This document shows, piece after piece, positions 15,660 through 24,932 of a DNA stretch of 64,000 nucleotides (position 1 is the stretch's first letter; each line of letters starts with the position of its first letter). The stretch is from positions 2,499,501 through 2,563,500 of the forward strand of contig NZ_JAUSVK010000001.1 of assembly GCF_030814655.1 (NCBI RefSeq), given 5' to 3'. Under the pieces are notes generated by a model. That model was not told the origin of the DNA, did no database searches, and was given only the letters and a program-made list of their open reading frames with translations. This stretch comes from Labrys monachus. Lineage in GTDB: Bacteria; Pseudomonadota; Alphaproteobacteria; Rhizobiales; Labraceae. Made by a program: the position numbers and the translations under genes.

Positions 15660-18600
15660 TGCATCTCCTGCCGGCGGATACGCGCTCGCTCGATGCCGGC
15701 GAGGCGGCGGTGGACCTGGGCCAGGCGCCCGGTGCGATCGTGTTCGCCTCGCTGAGCGACAGCGATCTCGCTTTGGCGGCCGCTTCCGGGCTCGACGGCC
15801 TGCGCATCGCGCCGCTGCAGAAGCTGCGCCATCCGATGTCGGTCGACCTCTATGTCGACAGTGTCGCCCGACACGCCAAGGCCATCGTGGTGCGGCTGCT
15901 CGGCGGCATGGATTACTGGCGCTACGGCGTGGAGGAGTTCGCCGCCGCCGCCCGCAGCAATCGCATCGCGCTGGCGTTCATTCCCGGCGACGCCCGGCCC
16001 GACGGCCGGCTCGCCGCGCTCTCCACCGTCCCGTCGGAAGCCCTGGAGCGGATCGACCGCTATTGGCGCGAAGGGGGCCCGGCCAATGCGAGAGCGTCCC
16101 TTCTCTATGCTGCGAGGCTTGGCGGCCTCGATTTCGGCGCGCCGGCGGCGCCGGCGGCAATGCCCAAATATGGTGTTTTCGTCCCAGGCGGCGCCCTTCA
16201 CCCTCCCCTGAAGGGGGAGGGTCGATGCGAAGCATCGGGGCGGGGTGATTCTGCTGGGCGTTCCGAGTTTCCACCCCACCCCGGCCCTGCGGCCCCACAC
16301 TCCCCCTCCAGGGGAGTGTGGGGCCGCGCCGTCATCCTGTTCTACCGCTCGGTCCTGCTGTCCGCCGACACGGCGCCGATCACGGCGCTGGTGGAGGCGC
16401 TCGAAGCCCGCGGCCTCGACACCACGGCACTTTACGTCGGCTCGCTCAAGGAGGGCGAGACGGCCGAATGGGTACGGCAGCAGCTTGCCGGGCTGAAGCC
16501 CGCCATCCTCCTCAACGCCACCGCCTTTTCCGCCATCGGCGACGACGGCGCCTCGCCGCTGGACGCGGCCGGCTGCCCGGTGCTGCAGGTCGTCACGTCC
16601 TCTTCGGCCGAGGAGGCCTGGGCGGCCTCGACGCGCGGGCTCTCGGCGAGCGACCTTGCCATGCATGTGGCGCTGCCGGAACTCGACGGCCGCCTGCTCG
16701 CCGGCGTGATCTCGTTCAAGGCGGAGCGGCAGGAAGGGGGCTTCGCGCGGCTCGTCCACGCCCCGCATGCCGGGCGGATCGAGGCCGTGGCCCGCCGCGC
16801 CGCCGCCTGGGCCCGGCTCGCCGCGAAGGCGCGCGGGGAGCGGCGGATCGGGCTGGTGCTGTCCAATTATCCGGGTGTCGAGGGCCGCCTCGCCCATGCC
16901 GTCGGCCTGGACGCGCCCGCTTCGACGCTGGCGATCCTCGACCGGTTGGAGGCCGACGGCTACCGCATCGCGGACCGGCCGAAGGACGAGGCGGATCTGC
17001 TCGACCGGCTGAGCCGGCCGTCGGACCGGCATCCCGCCGGCGCATCCGGCGCATGCAATGAAGAGAAGGGCGGGCAGGATGCCGGCGGTCCCGGGGATCT
17101 GCACCTTCCGCTCGCCGATTACGCGTCCTGGCTCGAAACCCTTCCGCGCTCCGTCCGCGACAGGCTCTCCGCCCAATGGGGGGCGCCGTCTTCCGATCCG
17201 CTCTGCAGCGGGGGCGCCTTCCGCTTCGCCGGCCTCGCCTGCGGCCATGTCGCCGTCGCCGTCCAGCCCGATCGCGGCTCGGCGCTCGACCGCAAGGGCG
17301 ACCATCATTCGCCCGACCTGGCGCCCCGCCATGCCTATCTCGCCTTCTACCTTTGGCTGCGGCAGCATTTCGGCATCGATGCGATGATCCATCTCGGCAC
17401 GCATGGCACGCTCGAATGGCTGCCGGGCAAGGCGGCGGCGCTGTCCGAGGCCTGCTTTCCCGAGATCGCGGCGGGCGCGCTGCCGGTGCTCTATCCCTTC
17501 ATCGTCAACAATCCCGGCGAGGCGGCGCAGGCCAAGCGGCGGCTCGGGGCCGTGACCATCGGCCACCTGACGCCGCCCCTACGCGAGGCGGGGCTTTCCG
17601 GTGCGGCGCTGGAGGTCGAGCGCCTCATCGACGAATATGCCAGCGCCGACGGCCTCGACCAGCGCCGCATGGCCTATCTGCGCCGTGAGATCGTCGCTCG
17701 GGCCGAGGAGAGCGGCCTCGCCGCCGAATGCGGCATCACGCCGGGGCTGGGTGAGGAGGACATGCTGGCCCGGCTCGACGCCTTCCTCTGCGACGTCAAG
17801 GAACTCCAGATCCGCGACGGGCTGCACGTCTTCGGCCGTCGTCCCGAGCAGGTCGGCCATCTGCTCGACGTCCTCGTGGCTTCGAGCGGCGAGGCGGCGC
17901 GTCCCGCCTTGGCCCGCAGCCTCGAGGCCTGCGGCGAGGCCGAGATGGCGGGGCTGATCGCCGGTCTCGACGGGCGCTTCGTCAGGCCGGGGCCGGCCGG
18001 TGCGCCGACGCGCGGGCGTGCCGACGTCCTGCCGACCGGGCGCAACCTCACCACGCTCGACCCGCGTGCCGTGCCGACCCGAGCCGCCTTCGCGATCGGC
18101 TCGCGGGCGGCGGACGCGCTGGTGCAGCGCTATCTCCAGGATCACGGCGACCATCCGCGCCGCATCGTGCTCGATCTCTGGGGCTCGGCGACGATGCGCA
18201 CCGGCGGCGACGATCTCGGCCAGGCCCTGGCGCTGCTCGGAGTGCGGCCGGTGTGGGACAATGCGTCGAGCCGCGTCTCCGGCTTCGAGATCCTGCCCCA
18301 GGCACGGCTCGACCGGCCGCGCATCGACGTCACCTTGCGGATTTCGGGCCTGTTCCGCGACGTCTTCGCCCAGCAGATCGCCCTGTTCGACCAGGCGGTG
18401 CAGGCCGTGGCGGCGCTGGAGGAGGACGAGGCGTGGAACCCGCTCGCCGCGGCGCGCCGGCGTTCCGGCGAACGGGCGCTGCGCGTCTTCGGCGCTGCGC
18501 CCGCCGCCTATGGCGCCGGCATCACCGACCGCATCGCGCGCGGGGCCTGGGAGAGCCGCGCCGATCTCGGCCGCGACTATCTCGCCGCCGGCGCCTATGC

Positions 18601-19177
18601 CTATGGCTCGGGCGTCGACGGCGATGCCGCGCCCGTCGCCTTCGCGGAGCGGGTCGCCAGCGCCGACGCCCATGTGCACGGGCAGGACCATCGCGAGACC
18701 GACATCCTCGACGACGTCACCTTCGCCGCCTATCAGGGCGGGTTCGCCGCCGCGCTGGAGGCGCTGGGGGCGAAGGCGGCGCTCTACCATGCCGACCTCA
18801 CCGATCCCGACGCGCCGAAGCTGCGCAGCCTCGGCGAGGAGATCGCGCGGCTCGTCCAGGGCCGGGCCGCCAGCGCGCGCTGGATCGAGGGCATGATGCA
18901 GCACGGCTATGCCGGCGCCGCCGAGATGGCCAATGCGATGGATTCGCTGTTCGCCTTCTCGGCGACGGCCGGCGTCGTCACCAATGCCGCCTTCGACCGC
19001 ATGCATGCCGCCTATGTCGAGGACGAGGCGGTGAGCGCCTTCCTCGACCGGCACAATCCTGCCGCCGGGCGCGCTATCCGCGGCCGCCTGGCCGAGGCCA
19101 TCCGCCGCGGGCTGTGGCAGCCGCGCCGCAATTCGGCGAGCCTGCTGCTCGACGAACCCAGGGAGGCGGCGGCATGA
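15659..19177 (+). CDS. cobN: Cobaltochelatase large subunit CobN
   Basis: 1172 residues, somewhat shorter than the usual 1250-1280. ATP-dependent insertion of cobalt into hydrogenobyrinic acid a,c-diamide, together with CobS and CobT (not in this window). Family segments are present throughout: LFYRSVLLSADTAPI, VLSNYPGVEGRLAHAVGLD, MIHLGTHGTLEWLPGKAAAL, LWGSATMRTGGDDLGQALAL and the C-terminal DLTDPDAPKL..RWIEGMMQHGYAGAAEMA. Two dispersed palindromic repeats are inserted in frame (residues about 181-223 and 455-478), both in regions that look like inter-domain linkers. Overlaps cobW and cobG by four bases each. Confidence 0.95.
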   Translation: MHLLPADTRSLDAGEAAVDLGQAPGAIVFASLSDSDLALAAASGLDGLRIAPLQKLRHPMSVDLYVDSVARHAKAIVVRLLGGMDYWRYGVEEFAAAARSNRIALAFIPGDARPDGRLAALSTVPSEALERIDRYWREGGPANARASLLYAARLGGLDFGAPAAPAAMPKYGVFVPGGALHPPLKGEGRCEASGRGDSAGRSEFPPHPGPAAPHSPSRGVWGRAVILFYRSVLLSADTAPITALVEALEARGLDTTALYVGSLKEGETAEWVRQQLAGLKPAILLNATAFSAIGDDGASPLDAAGCPVLQVVTSSSAEEAWAASTRGLSASDLAMHVALPELDGRLLAGVISFKAERQEGGFARLVHAPHAGRIEAVARRAAAWARLAAKARGERRIGLVLSNYPGVEGRLAHAVGLDAPASTLAILDRLEADGYRIADRPKDEADLLDRLSRPSDRHPAGASGACNEEKGGQDAGGPGDLHLPLADYASWLETLPRSVRDRLSAQWGAPSSDPLCSGGAFRFAGLACGHVAVAVQPDRGSALDRKGDHHSPDLAPRHAYLAFYLWLRQHFGIDAMIHLGTHGTLEWLPGKAAALSEACFPEIAAGALPVLYPFIVNNPGEAAQAKRRLGAVTIGHLTPPLREAGLSGAALEVERLIDEYASADGLDQRRMAYLRREIVARAEESGLAAECGITPGLGEEDMLARLDAFLCDVKELQIRDGLHVFGRRPEQVGHLLDVLVASSGEAARPALARSLEACGEAEMAGLIAGLDGRFVRPGPAGAPTRGRADVLPTGRNLTTLDPRAVPTRAAFAIGSRAADALVQRYLQDHGDHPRRIVLDLWGSATMRTGGDDLGQALALLGVRPVWDNASSRVSGFEILPQARLDRPRIDVTLRISGLFRDVFAQQIALFDQAVQAVAALEEDEAWNPLAAARRRSGERALRVFGAAPAAYGAGITDRIARGAWESRADLGRDYLAAGAYAYGSGVDGDAAPVAFAERVASADAHVHGQDHRETDILDDVTFAAYQGGFAAALEALGAKAALYHADLTDPDAPKLRSLGEEIARLVQGRAASARWIEGMMQHGYAGAAEMANAMDSLFAFSATAGVVTNAAFDRMHAAYVEDEAVSAFLDRHNPAAGRAIRGRLAEAIRRGLWQPRRNSASLLLDEPREAAA
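16199..16326. repeat. Family B palindromic element inside cobN
   Basis: Hairpin CCCTCCCCTGAAGGGGGAGGG, then TCGATGCGAAGCATCG and GGCGGGGTG; after a spacer comes the inverted half CACCCCACCCC..CACTCCCCCTCCAGGGGAGTG. Reads through in the cobN frame as a low-complexity Pro/Gly/Arg/Ser-rich insert just before the conserved LFYRSVLL. Confidence 0.75.
17023..17092. repeat. Family A palindromic element inside cobN
   Basis: Left arm GGACCGGCATCCCGCC, right arm GGGCAGGATGCCGGCGGTCC (inverted, with a three-base offset). Same inner core GGCATCCTGCC as the intergenic copy near 56950. In cobN it reads as DRHPAGASGACNEEKGGQDA, in frame. Confidence 0.7.
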
Positions 19178-20544
19178 GCGCGCCATTGCGCAAGGGCTGG
19201 TGCCCGGGAGCGCTGAGGCCGATGCGGACCGGCGACGGCCTCCTCGTGCGCGTGCGCCTGACGGGCGGGGCGCTGCCCGCCGGCACGGCGCGTGCCCTGG
19301 CGCAGGCTGCACGCGATTTCGGCAACGGGCTCTTCGATCTCTCCGCCCGCGCCAATCTGCAGATGCGCGGCGTCTCCGACGACACCTTGCCGCCGCTGCT
19401 CGACCGCCTCTCGGCGCTCGGCGTGCTCGATGCGGACGAGGCGGCCGAACAGGTGCGCAACGTGCTGGCGAGCCCGCTCGCCGGGCTCGATCCCATGGCC
19501 CTCATCGATGTCACCGCGCTGACGCGCCGGCTGGAAGGGCGCCTGACCGCCGATCCCGCCCTGCACGCCCTGCCGCCCAAGTTCGGCTTCCTCGTCGACG
19601 GCGGCGGTGCGCTGCGGCTCGACGGCGTCGAGGCCGACATCGGCCTGCGGGCAGCGGACGCCGACGTCTTCAGACTGACCGCCGGCCATGCGACTCTCGG
19701 CTTCGTCGCGCCGGAAAATGCGATCGAGGCGGCGCTGGACGTCGCCAGGGCCTTCCTCCGGCATCGCCGGCCCGATGAGCGGCGCATGCGAGATCTGGTG
19801 AAACGGCTGCAGGATGAAGCGTGCGAAACCCCTCTCCCGGGTCGGGAGAGGGGCGGGGGCGAGGGGGGCGTGCTCGAGGAATTGAGCCCCGCTTCGCGTT
19901 TCATCCGTCCCGGCTTGGCCCCTCAGCCCTCTCCCGAGCCGGGAGAGGGACGTGCGCCTTTGCTCGCCGGCTGCAAGCTCTTCGGCGACGGACACGCCTC
20001 CGGCTTCTTCGCCGCCGCCGCGCCTTTCGGCCGGCTCGATGCCGACCAGCTCGCAGGCCTCGCGACGTTGGCGGAGAAACAGGGCACGGCCCTGCGCCTC
20101 AGCCCGTGGCGCGCCATCATCCTGGCCCCCGTCCCGGCAGGCGAGGCGGCGTCGCTCGGCACGGCAATTGCTTCTCTCGGCCTTGTCGTCGACGATACCG
20201 ACCCGCGGCTGGCGATTGCCGCTTGCCCCGGAAGCCCTTCCTGTCTATCCGGCCAGGCCTCGGCGCAGGCCGATGCCGCCAGGCTCGCGCCGGTGTTCGC
20301 GCCCTTCATCCGGGCGGGCGCCTCCGTGCATGTGTCGGGCTGCGCCAAGGGCTGCGCGCGGCGGGCGCCGGCGTCGATCGTGCTGGTGGGGCAGGGCGGG
20401 CGCTATGGGCTCGCCTTCGATGCCGACAGCCGCGCGCCGAGCGAAACCGCGCCGATGGACATTGGCGAAATAGCGGCGCTTTTGAAAAGGCGGGTGGCCG
20501 CAAACGGCGCCAAGAAAAACAGCGCCGAGAGAGACAGCCCTTGA
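19174..20544 (+). CDS. cobG: Precorrin-3B synthase CobG
   Basis: 456 residues, nitrite/sulfite reductase ferredoxin-like architecture. Uses O2 to hydroxylate precorrin-3A at C20 in the aerobic ring-contraction route. The first ferredoxin-like half ([15 protein letters not shown]) and the C-terminal 4Fe-4S motif [19 protein letters not shown] are intact. A family B palindromic repeat is read in frame as residues about 219-259, between the two halves. ATG overlaps the cobN stop. The presence of cobG and absence of anaerobic cbi genes mark the oxygen-dependent pathway. Confidence 0.93.
   Translation: MSAPLRKGWCPGALRPMRTGDGLLVRVRLTGGALPAGTARALAQAARDFGNGLFDLSARANLQMRGVSDDTLPPLLDRLSALGVLDADEAAEQVRNVLASPLAGLDPMALIDVTALTRRLEGRLTADPALHALPPKFGFLVDGGGALRLDGVEADIGLRAADADVFRLTAGHATLGFVAPENAIEAALDVARAFLRHRRPDERRMRDLVKRLQDEACETPLPGRERGGGEGGVLEELSPASRFIRPGLAPQPSPEPGEGRAPLLAGCKLFGDGHASGFFAAAAPFGRLDADQLAGLATLAEKQGTALRLSPWRAIILAPVPAGEAASLGTAIASLGLVVDDTDPRLAIAACPGSPSCLSGQASAQADAARLAPVFAPFIRAGASVHVSGCAKGCARRAPASIVLVGQGGRYGLAFDADSRAPSETAPMDIGEIAALLKRRVAANGAKKNSAERDSP
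19829..19950. repeat. Family B palindromic element inside cobG
   Basis: Begins with CCCCTCTCCCGGGTCGGGAGAGGGG and ends with CCCTCTCCCGAGCCGGGAGAGGG; the middle holds AGCCCCGCTTCGCGTTTCATCC. No stop arises in the cobG frame. The translated insert ([25 protein letters not shown]) is low complexity. Confidence 0.75.
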
Positions 20545-20584
20545 GGAGGCGGCGCCGAGCGATCGGCACCCGAGAGAAGAGACC

Positions 20585-21214
20585 ATGTCTGAACGCGACT
20601 ATATCCGTGACGGCGCCGAGATCTATCGCCGCTCCTTCGCGATGATCCGCGCCGAGAGCGACCTGTCGCGCTTCTCGCCCGAACAGGCGCCGGTCGTCGT
20701 GCGCATCATCCATGCCTGCGGCATGGTCGAGATCGCCGGCGATGTGCAGATGGCGCCGGATCTCGTTTCGAGCGCCCGCGCCGCCCTGCGGGCCGGCGGC
20801 CCGCTCCTGTGCGATTCCAAGATGGTCGCCAACGGCGTCACCCGCAAGCGTCTCCCGGCGGACAACGAAGTCGTCTGCACGCTCGACGACCCGCGCACGC
20901 CCGGGATCGCAGAGCGGATCGGCAATACGCGCACCGCGGCGGCGATGGAGCTGTGGCGCGAGCGGCTGGAGGGCGCCGTGGTCGCCATCGGCAATGCGCC
21001 GACCGCGCTCTTCCACCTCATGGACATGATCGACCGGGGCGCGCCGAAGCCGGCGGCCATCCTCGGCATTCCCGTCGGCTTCGTCGGCGCGGCCGAGTCC
21101 AAGGAGGCGCTGCGGGCGTGGGGCAAGGTTCCCTGGCTGATCGTCGAAGGCCGCAAGGGCGGCAGCGCCATGACGGCGGCGGCGATCAACGCGCTGGCGA
21201 GCGAAATCGAATGA
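20585..21214 (+). CDS. cobH: Precorrin-8X methylmutase
   Basis: 209 residues. Moves the C11 methyl group to C12, giving hydrogenobyrinic acid. [17 protein letters not shown] carries the catalytic His near residue 43; [14 protein letters not shown] and [16 protein letters not shown] are family hallmarks. Forty bases after cobG with an AGAGAAGAG ribosome binding site, and its TGA overlaps the cobI start. Confidence 0.95.
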   Translation: MSERDYIRDGAEIYRRSFAMIRAESDLSRFSPEQAPVVVRIIHACGMVEIAGDVQMAPDLVSSARAALRAGGPLLCDSKMVANGVTRKRLPADNEVVCTLDDPRTPGIAERIGNTRTAAAMELWRERLEGAVVAIGNAPTALFHLMDMIDRGAPKPAAILGIPVGFVGAAESKEALRAWGKVPWLIVEGRKGGSAMTAAAINALASEIE

Positions 21215-21942
21215 GCGCCAGGGGACGTCTCTACGGTGTCGGCGTCGGCCCGGGCGATCCGGAGCTGATGACGCTGAAGGCCGCCCGCCTGCTGGCTGCC
21301 GCGCCGGTGGTCGCCTATTTCTGCAAGCAGGGCCAGCGCGGCCATGCCCGCACCATCGTCGAGGGCTTCCTGGCCGAGGGCGTGGTCGAGGAGAAGCTCG
21401 CCTATCCCATGACGATCGAGGTGCCGGCGGCGGATGCCGCCTACCATGCCGCGCTGACGGGGTTCTACGACGGGTCGGCGCAGCGCCTCGCCGGACATCT
21501 CGATGCCGGGCGCGACGTCGTCGTCGTCTCCGAGGGCGATCCCTTCTTCTACGGCTCCTTCATGCCGATCTTCCACCGGCTTGCGCCCCGCTACGAGACC
21601 GAGGTCGTGGCCGGCGTTTCCGGCATGGCCGGCTGCTGGACGCGCGCCCGCACGCCGATCACCTATGGCGACGATGTCCTCACCGTGCTGCCGGCGACGC
21701 TGGACCGCGAGGCGCTGCGGCATCATCTCGAACGGGCCGATGCCGCGGTGATCATGAAGCTCGGGCGGAATTTCGCCAAGGTGCGCGCCGTGCTGGAGGA
21801 ACTGGGCCTCGCCTCGCGCGCCGTCTATGTCGAGCGCGGCACCATGGCAGGAGAACGGATCCTGCCGCTGCCGCCGGCCGATTTCGAGGGCGCGCCCTAT
21901 TTCGCCATCCTTCTGGTGCCGGGCCAGGGGCGCCTGCTGTGA
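21211..21942 (+). CDS. cobI: Precorrin-2 C20-methyltransferase
   Basis: 243 residues, SAM-dependent uroporphyrin-III C-methyltransferase fold. [18 protein letters not shown] is the N-terminal SAM motif, [21 protein letters not shown] the conserved GDPxxYG loop, and [20 protein letters not shown] the C20-methylase signature. Converts precorrin-2 to precorrin-3A, the substrate made for CobG two genes upstream. Start overlaps the cobH stop (ATGA). Confidence 0.95.
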   Translation: MSARGRLYGVGVGPGDPELMTLKAARLLAAAPVVAYFCKQGQRGHARTIVEGFLAEGVVEEKLAYPMTIEVPAADAAYHAALTGFYDGSAQRLAGHLDAGRDVVVVSEGDPFFYGSFMPIFHRLAPRYETEVVAGVSGMAGCWTRARTPITYGDDVLTVLPATLDREALRHHLERADAAVIMKLGRNFAKVRAVLEELGLASRAVYVERGTMAGERILPLPPADFEGAPYFAILLVPGQGRLL

Positions 21943-22688
21943 GCGGGCGGGTGATGGTCGTCGGCCTCGGACCCGGCCCGGCGAAGTGGCTCACCCCGGA
22001 AGCGGCGGAACTGCTGGCGCAGGCCACCGACATCGTCGGCTACGGTCCCTATGTCGACCGCGTGCCGCCGGGCCCGGCGCGCCGGCACGCCAGCGACAAC
22101 CGCGTCGAGATCGACCGGGCGCGCCATGCGCTGGCGCTGGCCGCGGGCGGCGCGCAGGTGGCGGTGGTCTCGGGCGGGGATCCCGGCGTCTTCGCCATGG
22201 CGGCGGCGATCTTCGAGGCGGTCGAGGCGGGCGAGCCGGCCTGGCGCGACCTCGACATCGTCGTCGCGCCCGGCGTCACGGCAGTGCTGGCGGCGGCGGC
22301 GCGGGTCGGCGCTCCTCTCGGCCACGATTTCTGCGTGATCTCGCTCTCCGACAACCTCAAGCCCTGGCCGGTCATCGAGAAGCGTCTCGCGGCGGCGGCG
22401 GACGGCGATTTCGTGCTCGCCTTCTACAATCCCGCCTCCAAGGCGCGGCCGGGCCAGATCGCCCGCGCCTTCGATTTTCTGCGCGCCCGGGCCGGCGATC
22501 GCATCGTCGTCCTCGCCAAGGCGGTCGGCCGGCCGGACGAGGAGATCATCCATACCAGCCTGTCGGCGGTGCGGCCCGCGGATGTCGACATGCGCACGCT
22601 GGTGCTGGTCGGCTCGTCGCAGACGCGCCTCGTCGAGCGGCCCGGACGCGAGCCCATCGTCTACTCGCCCCGCCGCTGGGAGGGGTAG
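21939..22688 (+). CDS. cobJ: Precorrin-3B C17-methyltransferase
   Basis: 249 residues, SAM-dependent methyltransferase that methylates C17 and drives ring contraction. VVGLGPGPAKWLTPEA at the N-terminus, YGPYVDRVP, VVSGGDPGVFAMAAAIFE and GAPLGHDFCVISLSDNLKPW identify the CobJ/CbiH group. Starts at GTG, overlapping the cobI TGA (GTGA), which argues for translational coupling. It is the last gene of the uninterrupted riboswitch-led run; a palindromic repeat follows. Confidence 0.94.
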   Translation: MSGRVMVVGLGPGPAKWLTPEAAELLAQATDIVGYGPYVDRVPPGPARRHASDNRVEIDRARHALALAAGGAQVAVVSGGDPGVFAMAAAIFEAVEAGEPAWRDLDIVVAPGVTAVLAAAARVGAPLGHDFCVISLSDNLKPWPVIEKRLAAAADGDFVLAFYNPASKARPGQIARAFDFLRARAGDRIVVLAKAVGRPDEEIIHTSLSAVRPADVDMRTLVLVGSSQTRLVERPGREPIVYSPRRWEG

Positions 22689-22761
22689 GATGAGCAGATT
22701 GGCACCAGCACCGCCGGCCGCGCGCAGCACAATGTCGAGCTCTCTTTTCCCGATTGCGCAG

Positions 22762-22914
22762 CCCCTCATCCGACCCTTCTCCCCGCCGGCGGGGAGAAGG
22801 AACGGCAGGCGTCGCGTTTCGACGACGGTGCTTCGAGACGAGGGGCGCGCCAGTCTTGCGCGACGCCGAGGTCCCCTCTCCCCGCCTTGCGGGGAGAGGA
22901 TGGAGGTGAGGGGC
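22762..22914. repeat. Palindromic element, family B
   Basis: CCCCTCATCCGACC then CCTTCTCCCCGCCGGCGGGGAGAAGG on one side; CCTCTCCCCGCCTTGCGGGGAGAGG then ATGGAGGTGAGGGG on the other. Lies between the convergent ends of cobJ and cobK and could act as a bidirectional transcription roadblock, but has no T tract. Confidence 0.7.
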
Positions 22915-22947
22915 GGCACCACACCAGGAGCTGCCGACCGTCCTGCG

Positions 22948-23688
22948 CTAGACCCGTCTTTCGATCCATGCCAGCGCCTCCTCCGCCGTCGAAACCGTCT
23001 CCACCTCGGCCACGGCCGGCCGGCGCAGCAGGATCACCGGCAGGCCGAGACGGCGGGCCGCGGCGATCTTGCCATAGGTCGCGGTGCCGCCGGAATTCTT
23101 GGTGACGACCGCCTCGATGCCTTCCGCCTGCATCAAGGCGCATTCGTCGTCCTCGGCGAAGGGGCCGCGGGCGAGGATGAGCCGGGACAGCGGCGGCAGC
23201 GCTTCGGGCGCGTCGACCGAGCGGACGAGATAGAAATGCTGCGGCGCGGCCAGGAAGGCCGGCAGTTCGAGCCGGCCGGTGGTGAGGAAGACCCGGCGCG
23301 GCCGGGCGCCGAGCGCCGCCACCGCCGCCTCGGCGTCGGCGACCTCGGTCCAGCGGTCGCCGGCCTGTGCCTGCCAGGCCGGGCGGCGCAGCGCGAGGAG
23401 GGGGACGCCGCTCATGCGCGCGGCCGCCACCGCATTGGCCGACATGCGGTCGGCGAAGGGATGGGTGGCGTCGACGAGGGCGGCCACCCGGTTTTCGGCC
23501 AGGAAGGCGGCGAGCCCCTCCGGACCGCCGAAGCCGCCGATGCGGTGGGGGATCGGCAGGGGTGCCGGATTCTTCGTCCGGCCGGCCAGCGAGATCATCG
23601 CACCGATGTCGGTGCGGCCGGCCAGCAGGCGGGCGAGGGCCGCCGCCTCGCTGGTGCCGCCGAGGATCAGGATCTGGATCGGATGCAT
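22948..23688 (-). CDS. cobK: Precorrin-6A reductase
   Basis: 246 residues, NADPH-dependent reduction of precorrin-6A to dihydro form. ILILGGTSEAAALARLL at the N-terminus is the nucleotide-binding loop; VDATHPFADRMSANA, RVFLTTGRLELPAF and VVTKNSGGTATYGKI are family motifs. It is read against the flanking cob genes and starts 20 bases from cobL, so it must share a very short divergent promoter region or be driven from within cobL. Confidence 0.94.
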   Translation of the reverse strand: MHPIQILILGGTSEAAALARLLAGRTDIGAMISLAGRTKNPAPLPIPHRIGGFGGPEGLAAFLAENRVAALVDATHPFADRMSANAVAAARMSGVPLLALRRPAWQAQAGDRWTEVADAEAAVAALGARPRRVFLTTGRLELPAFLAAPQHFYLVRSVDAPEALPPLSRLILARGPFAEDDECALMQAEGIEAVVTKNSGGTATYGKIAAARRLGLPVILLRRPAVAEVETVSTAEEALAWIERRV

Positions 23689-23708
23689 CTCATCCTCGCG
23701 AGGGTCGG

Positions 23709-24932
23709 ATGAGCGCTATCAACCATCCCGGCCGCTGGCTGTCTATCGTCGGCATCGGCGAGGACGGACTGGCGGGGCTCTCGCCGGCGGCGGCCTCGGT
23801 GATCGCGCAGGCGAGGATGCTGGTCGGCGGCGCGCGCCACCTCGCCATGATCCCCGACGGCACCGCCCGACGCCTCGCCTGGCCGAGCCCGCTGACCGAC
23901 GCCGTCGGCCCGATCGAGGCGGCGCGCGGCAGCCGCGTCGTCGTGCTCGCCTCGGGCGATCCCTTCCTGTGGGGCGTGGGGGCGACGCTCGCCCGCTTCT
24001 TCCCGGCCGACGAGATCGCCTGCTATCCCGCCCCCTCGGCCTTCGCCCTCGCGGCCGCCCGGCTCGGCTGGGCGCAGCAGGATTGCGCGCTGGTCTCCCT
24101 GCACGGGCGCCCCTTCGAGACGATCGTCCCGCATGTCCAGCCGAACGCTCGCATCCTCGCGCTGACCTGGGACGGCACGACGCCGGCCAAGGTGGCGGCT
24201 CGGCTCGTCGGCATGGGCTTCGGCCTGTCGCGGCTGACGGTGCTCGAAAGGCTGGGCGGCGACGGCGAACGCATCCGCCGCGCGAGCGCCGAGGCCTTCG
24301 ACCTCTTCGATGTCGATCCGCTCAACGTGCTCGCGGTCGAGGCGGTCGCGGGGCCGGGCGCTCGGCCCCTGCCGCTCGCCTCCGGCCTGCCGAACGCCTT
24401 CTTCGAGCATGACGGCCAGTTGACCAAGCGCGAGATCCGCGCGGTGACGCTGTCGGCGCTGCAGCCGCTGCGCGGGCAATTGCTCTGGGATATCGGCCTC
24501 GGCGCCGGCTCGATCGCCATCGAATGGCTCCTGCGCCACCCGGCCAACCGGGCCGTGGGCATCGAGGAGAATCCGGAGCGGGCGGCGCGGGCGCTCACCA
24601 ACGCCGCCGCCCTCGGCGTGCCCCGGCTTCGCGTCGTGACCGGGGCGGCCCCGGCCGCCCTGGCGGGACTGGACCCGCCCGACGCCGTCTTCATCGGCGG
24701 CGGGGGCGGCGACGCCGGCGTGTTCGACGCCGCCTGGGCGGCGCTGAAGCCGGGCGGCCGCCTCGTCGCCAATGCGGTGACGCTCGAAAGCGAGCATCTT
24801 CTGGCATCGCGCTTCGCCGCCCATGGCGGCGAGATGGTCCGCCTGTCGGTCGAGCGGCTGGTGCCGGTCGGAGGCCTGCATGGCTGGCGTCCCGCCATGC
24901 CGGTGACGCAATGGAGCGTCGTCAAGCCATGA
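23709..24932 (+). CDS. cobL: Precorrin-6Y C5,15-methyltransferase (decarboxylating)
   Basis: 407 residues, two-domain enzyme as in aerobic organisms. The N-terminal tetrapyrrole methylase (CbiE-like; WLSIVGIGEDGLAGLSPAA, VVVLASGDPFLWGVGATL) methylates, and the C-terminal Rossmann methyltransferase (CbiT-like; LLWDIGLGAGSIAIEWLL, AVGIEENPERAARA) methylates and decarboxylates. The ATG falls in the short gap after the divergent cobK start. Its stop overlaps cobE. Confidence 0.95.
   Translation: MSAINHPGRWLSIVGIGEDGLAGLSPAAASVIAQARMLVGGARHLAMIPDGTARRLAWPSPLTDAVGPIEAARGSRVVVLASGDPFLWGVGATLARFFPADEIACYPAPSAFALAAARLGWAQQDCALVSLHGRPFETIVPHVQPNARILALTWDGTTPAKVAARLVGMGFGLSRLTVLERLGGDGERIRRASAEAFDLFDVDPLNVLAVEAVAGPGARPLPLASGLPNAFFEHDGQLTKREIRAVTLSALQPLRGQLLWDIGLGAGSIAIEWLLRHPANRAVGIEENPERAARALTNAAALGVPRLRVVTGAAPAALAGLDPPDAVFIGGGGGDAGVFDAAWAALKPGGRLVANAVTLESEHLLASRFAAHGGEMVRLSVERLVPVGGLHGWRPAMPVTQWSVVKP

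Noticed and set aside
18253-19173. Long N-terminal extension of cobG
   Set aside because: It overlaps cobN in another frame; the ATG in the ATGA overlap gives a full-length CobG.
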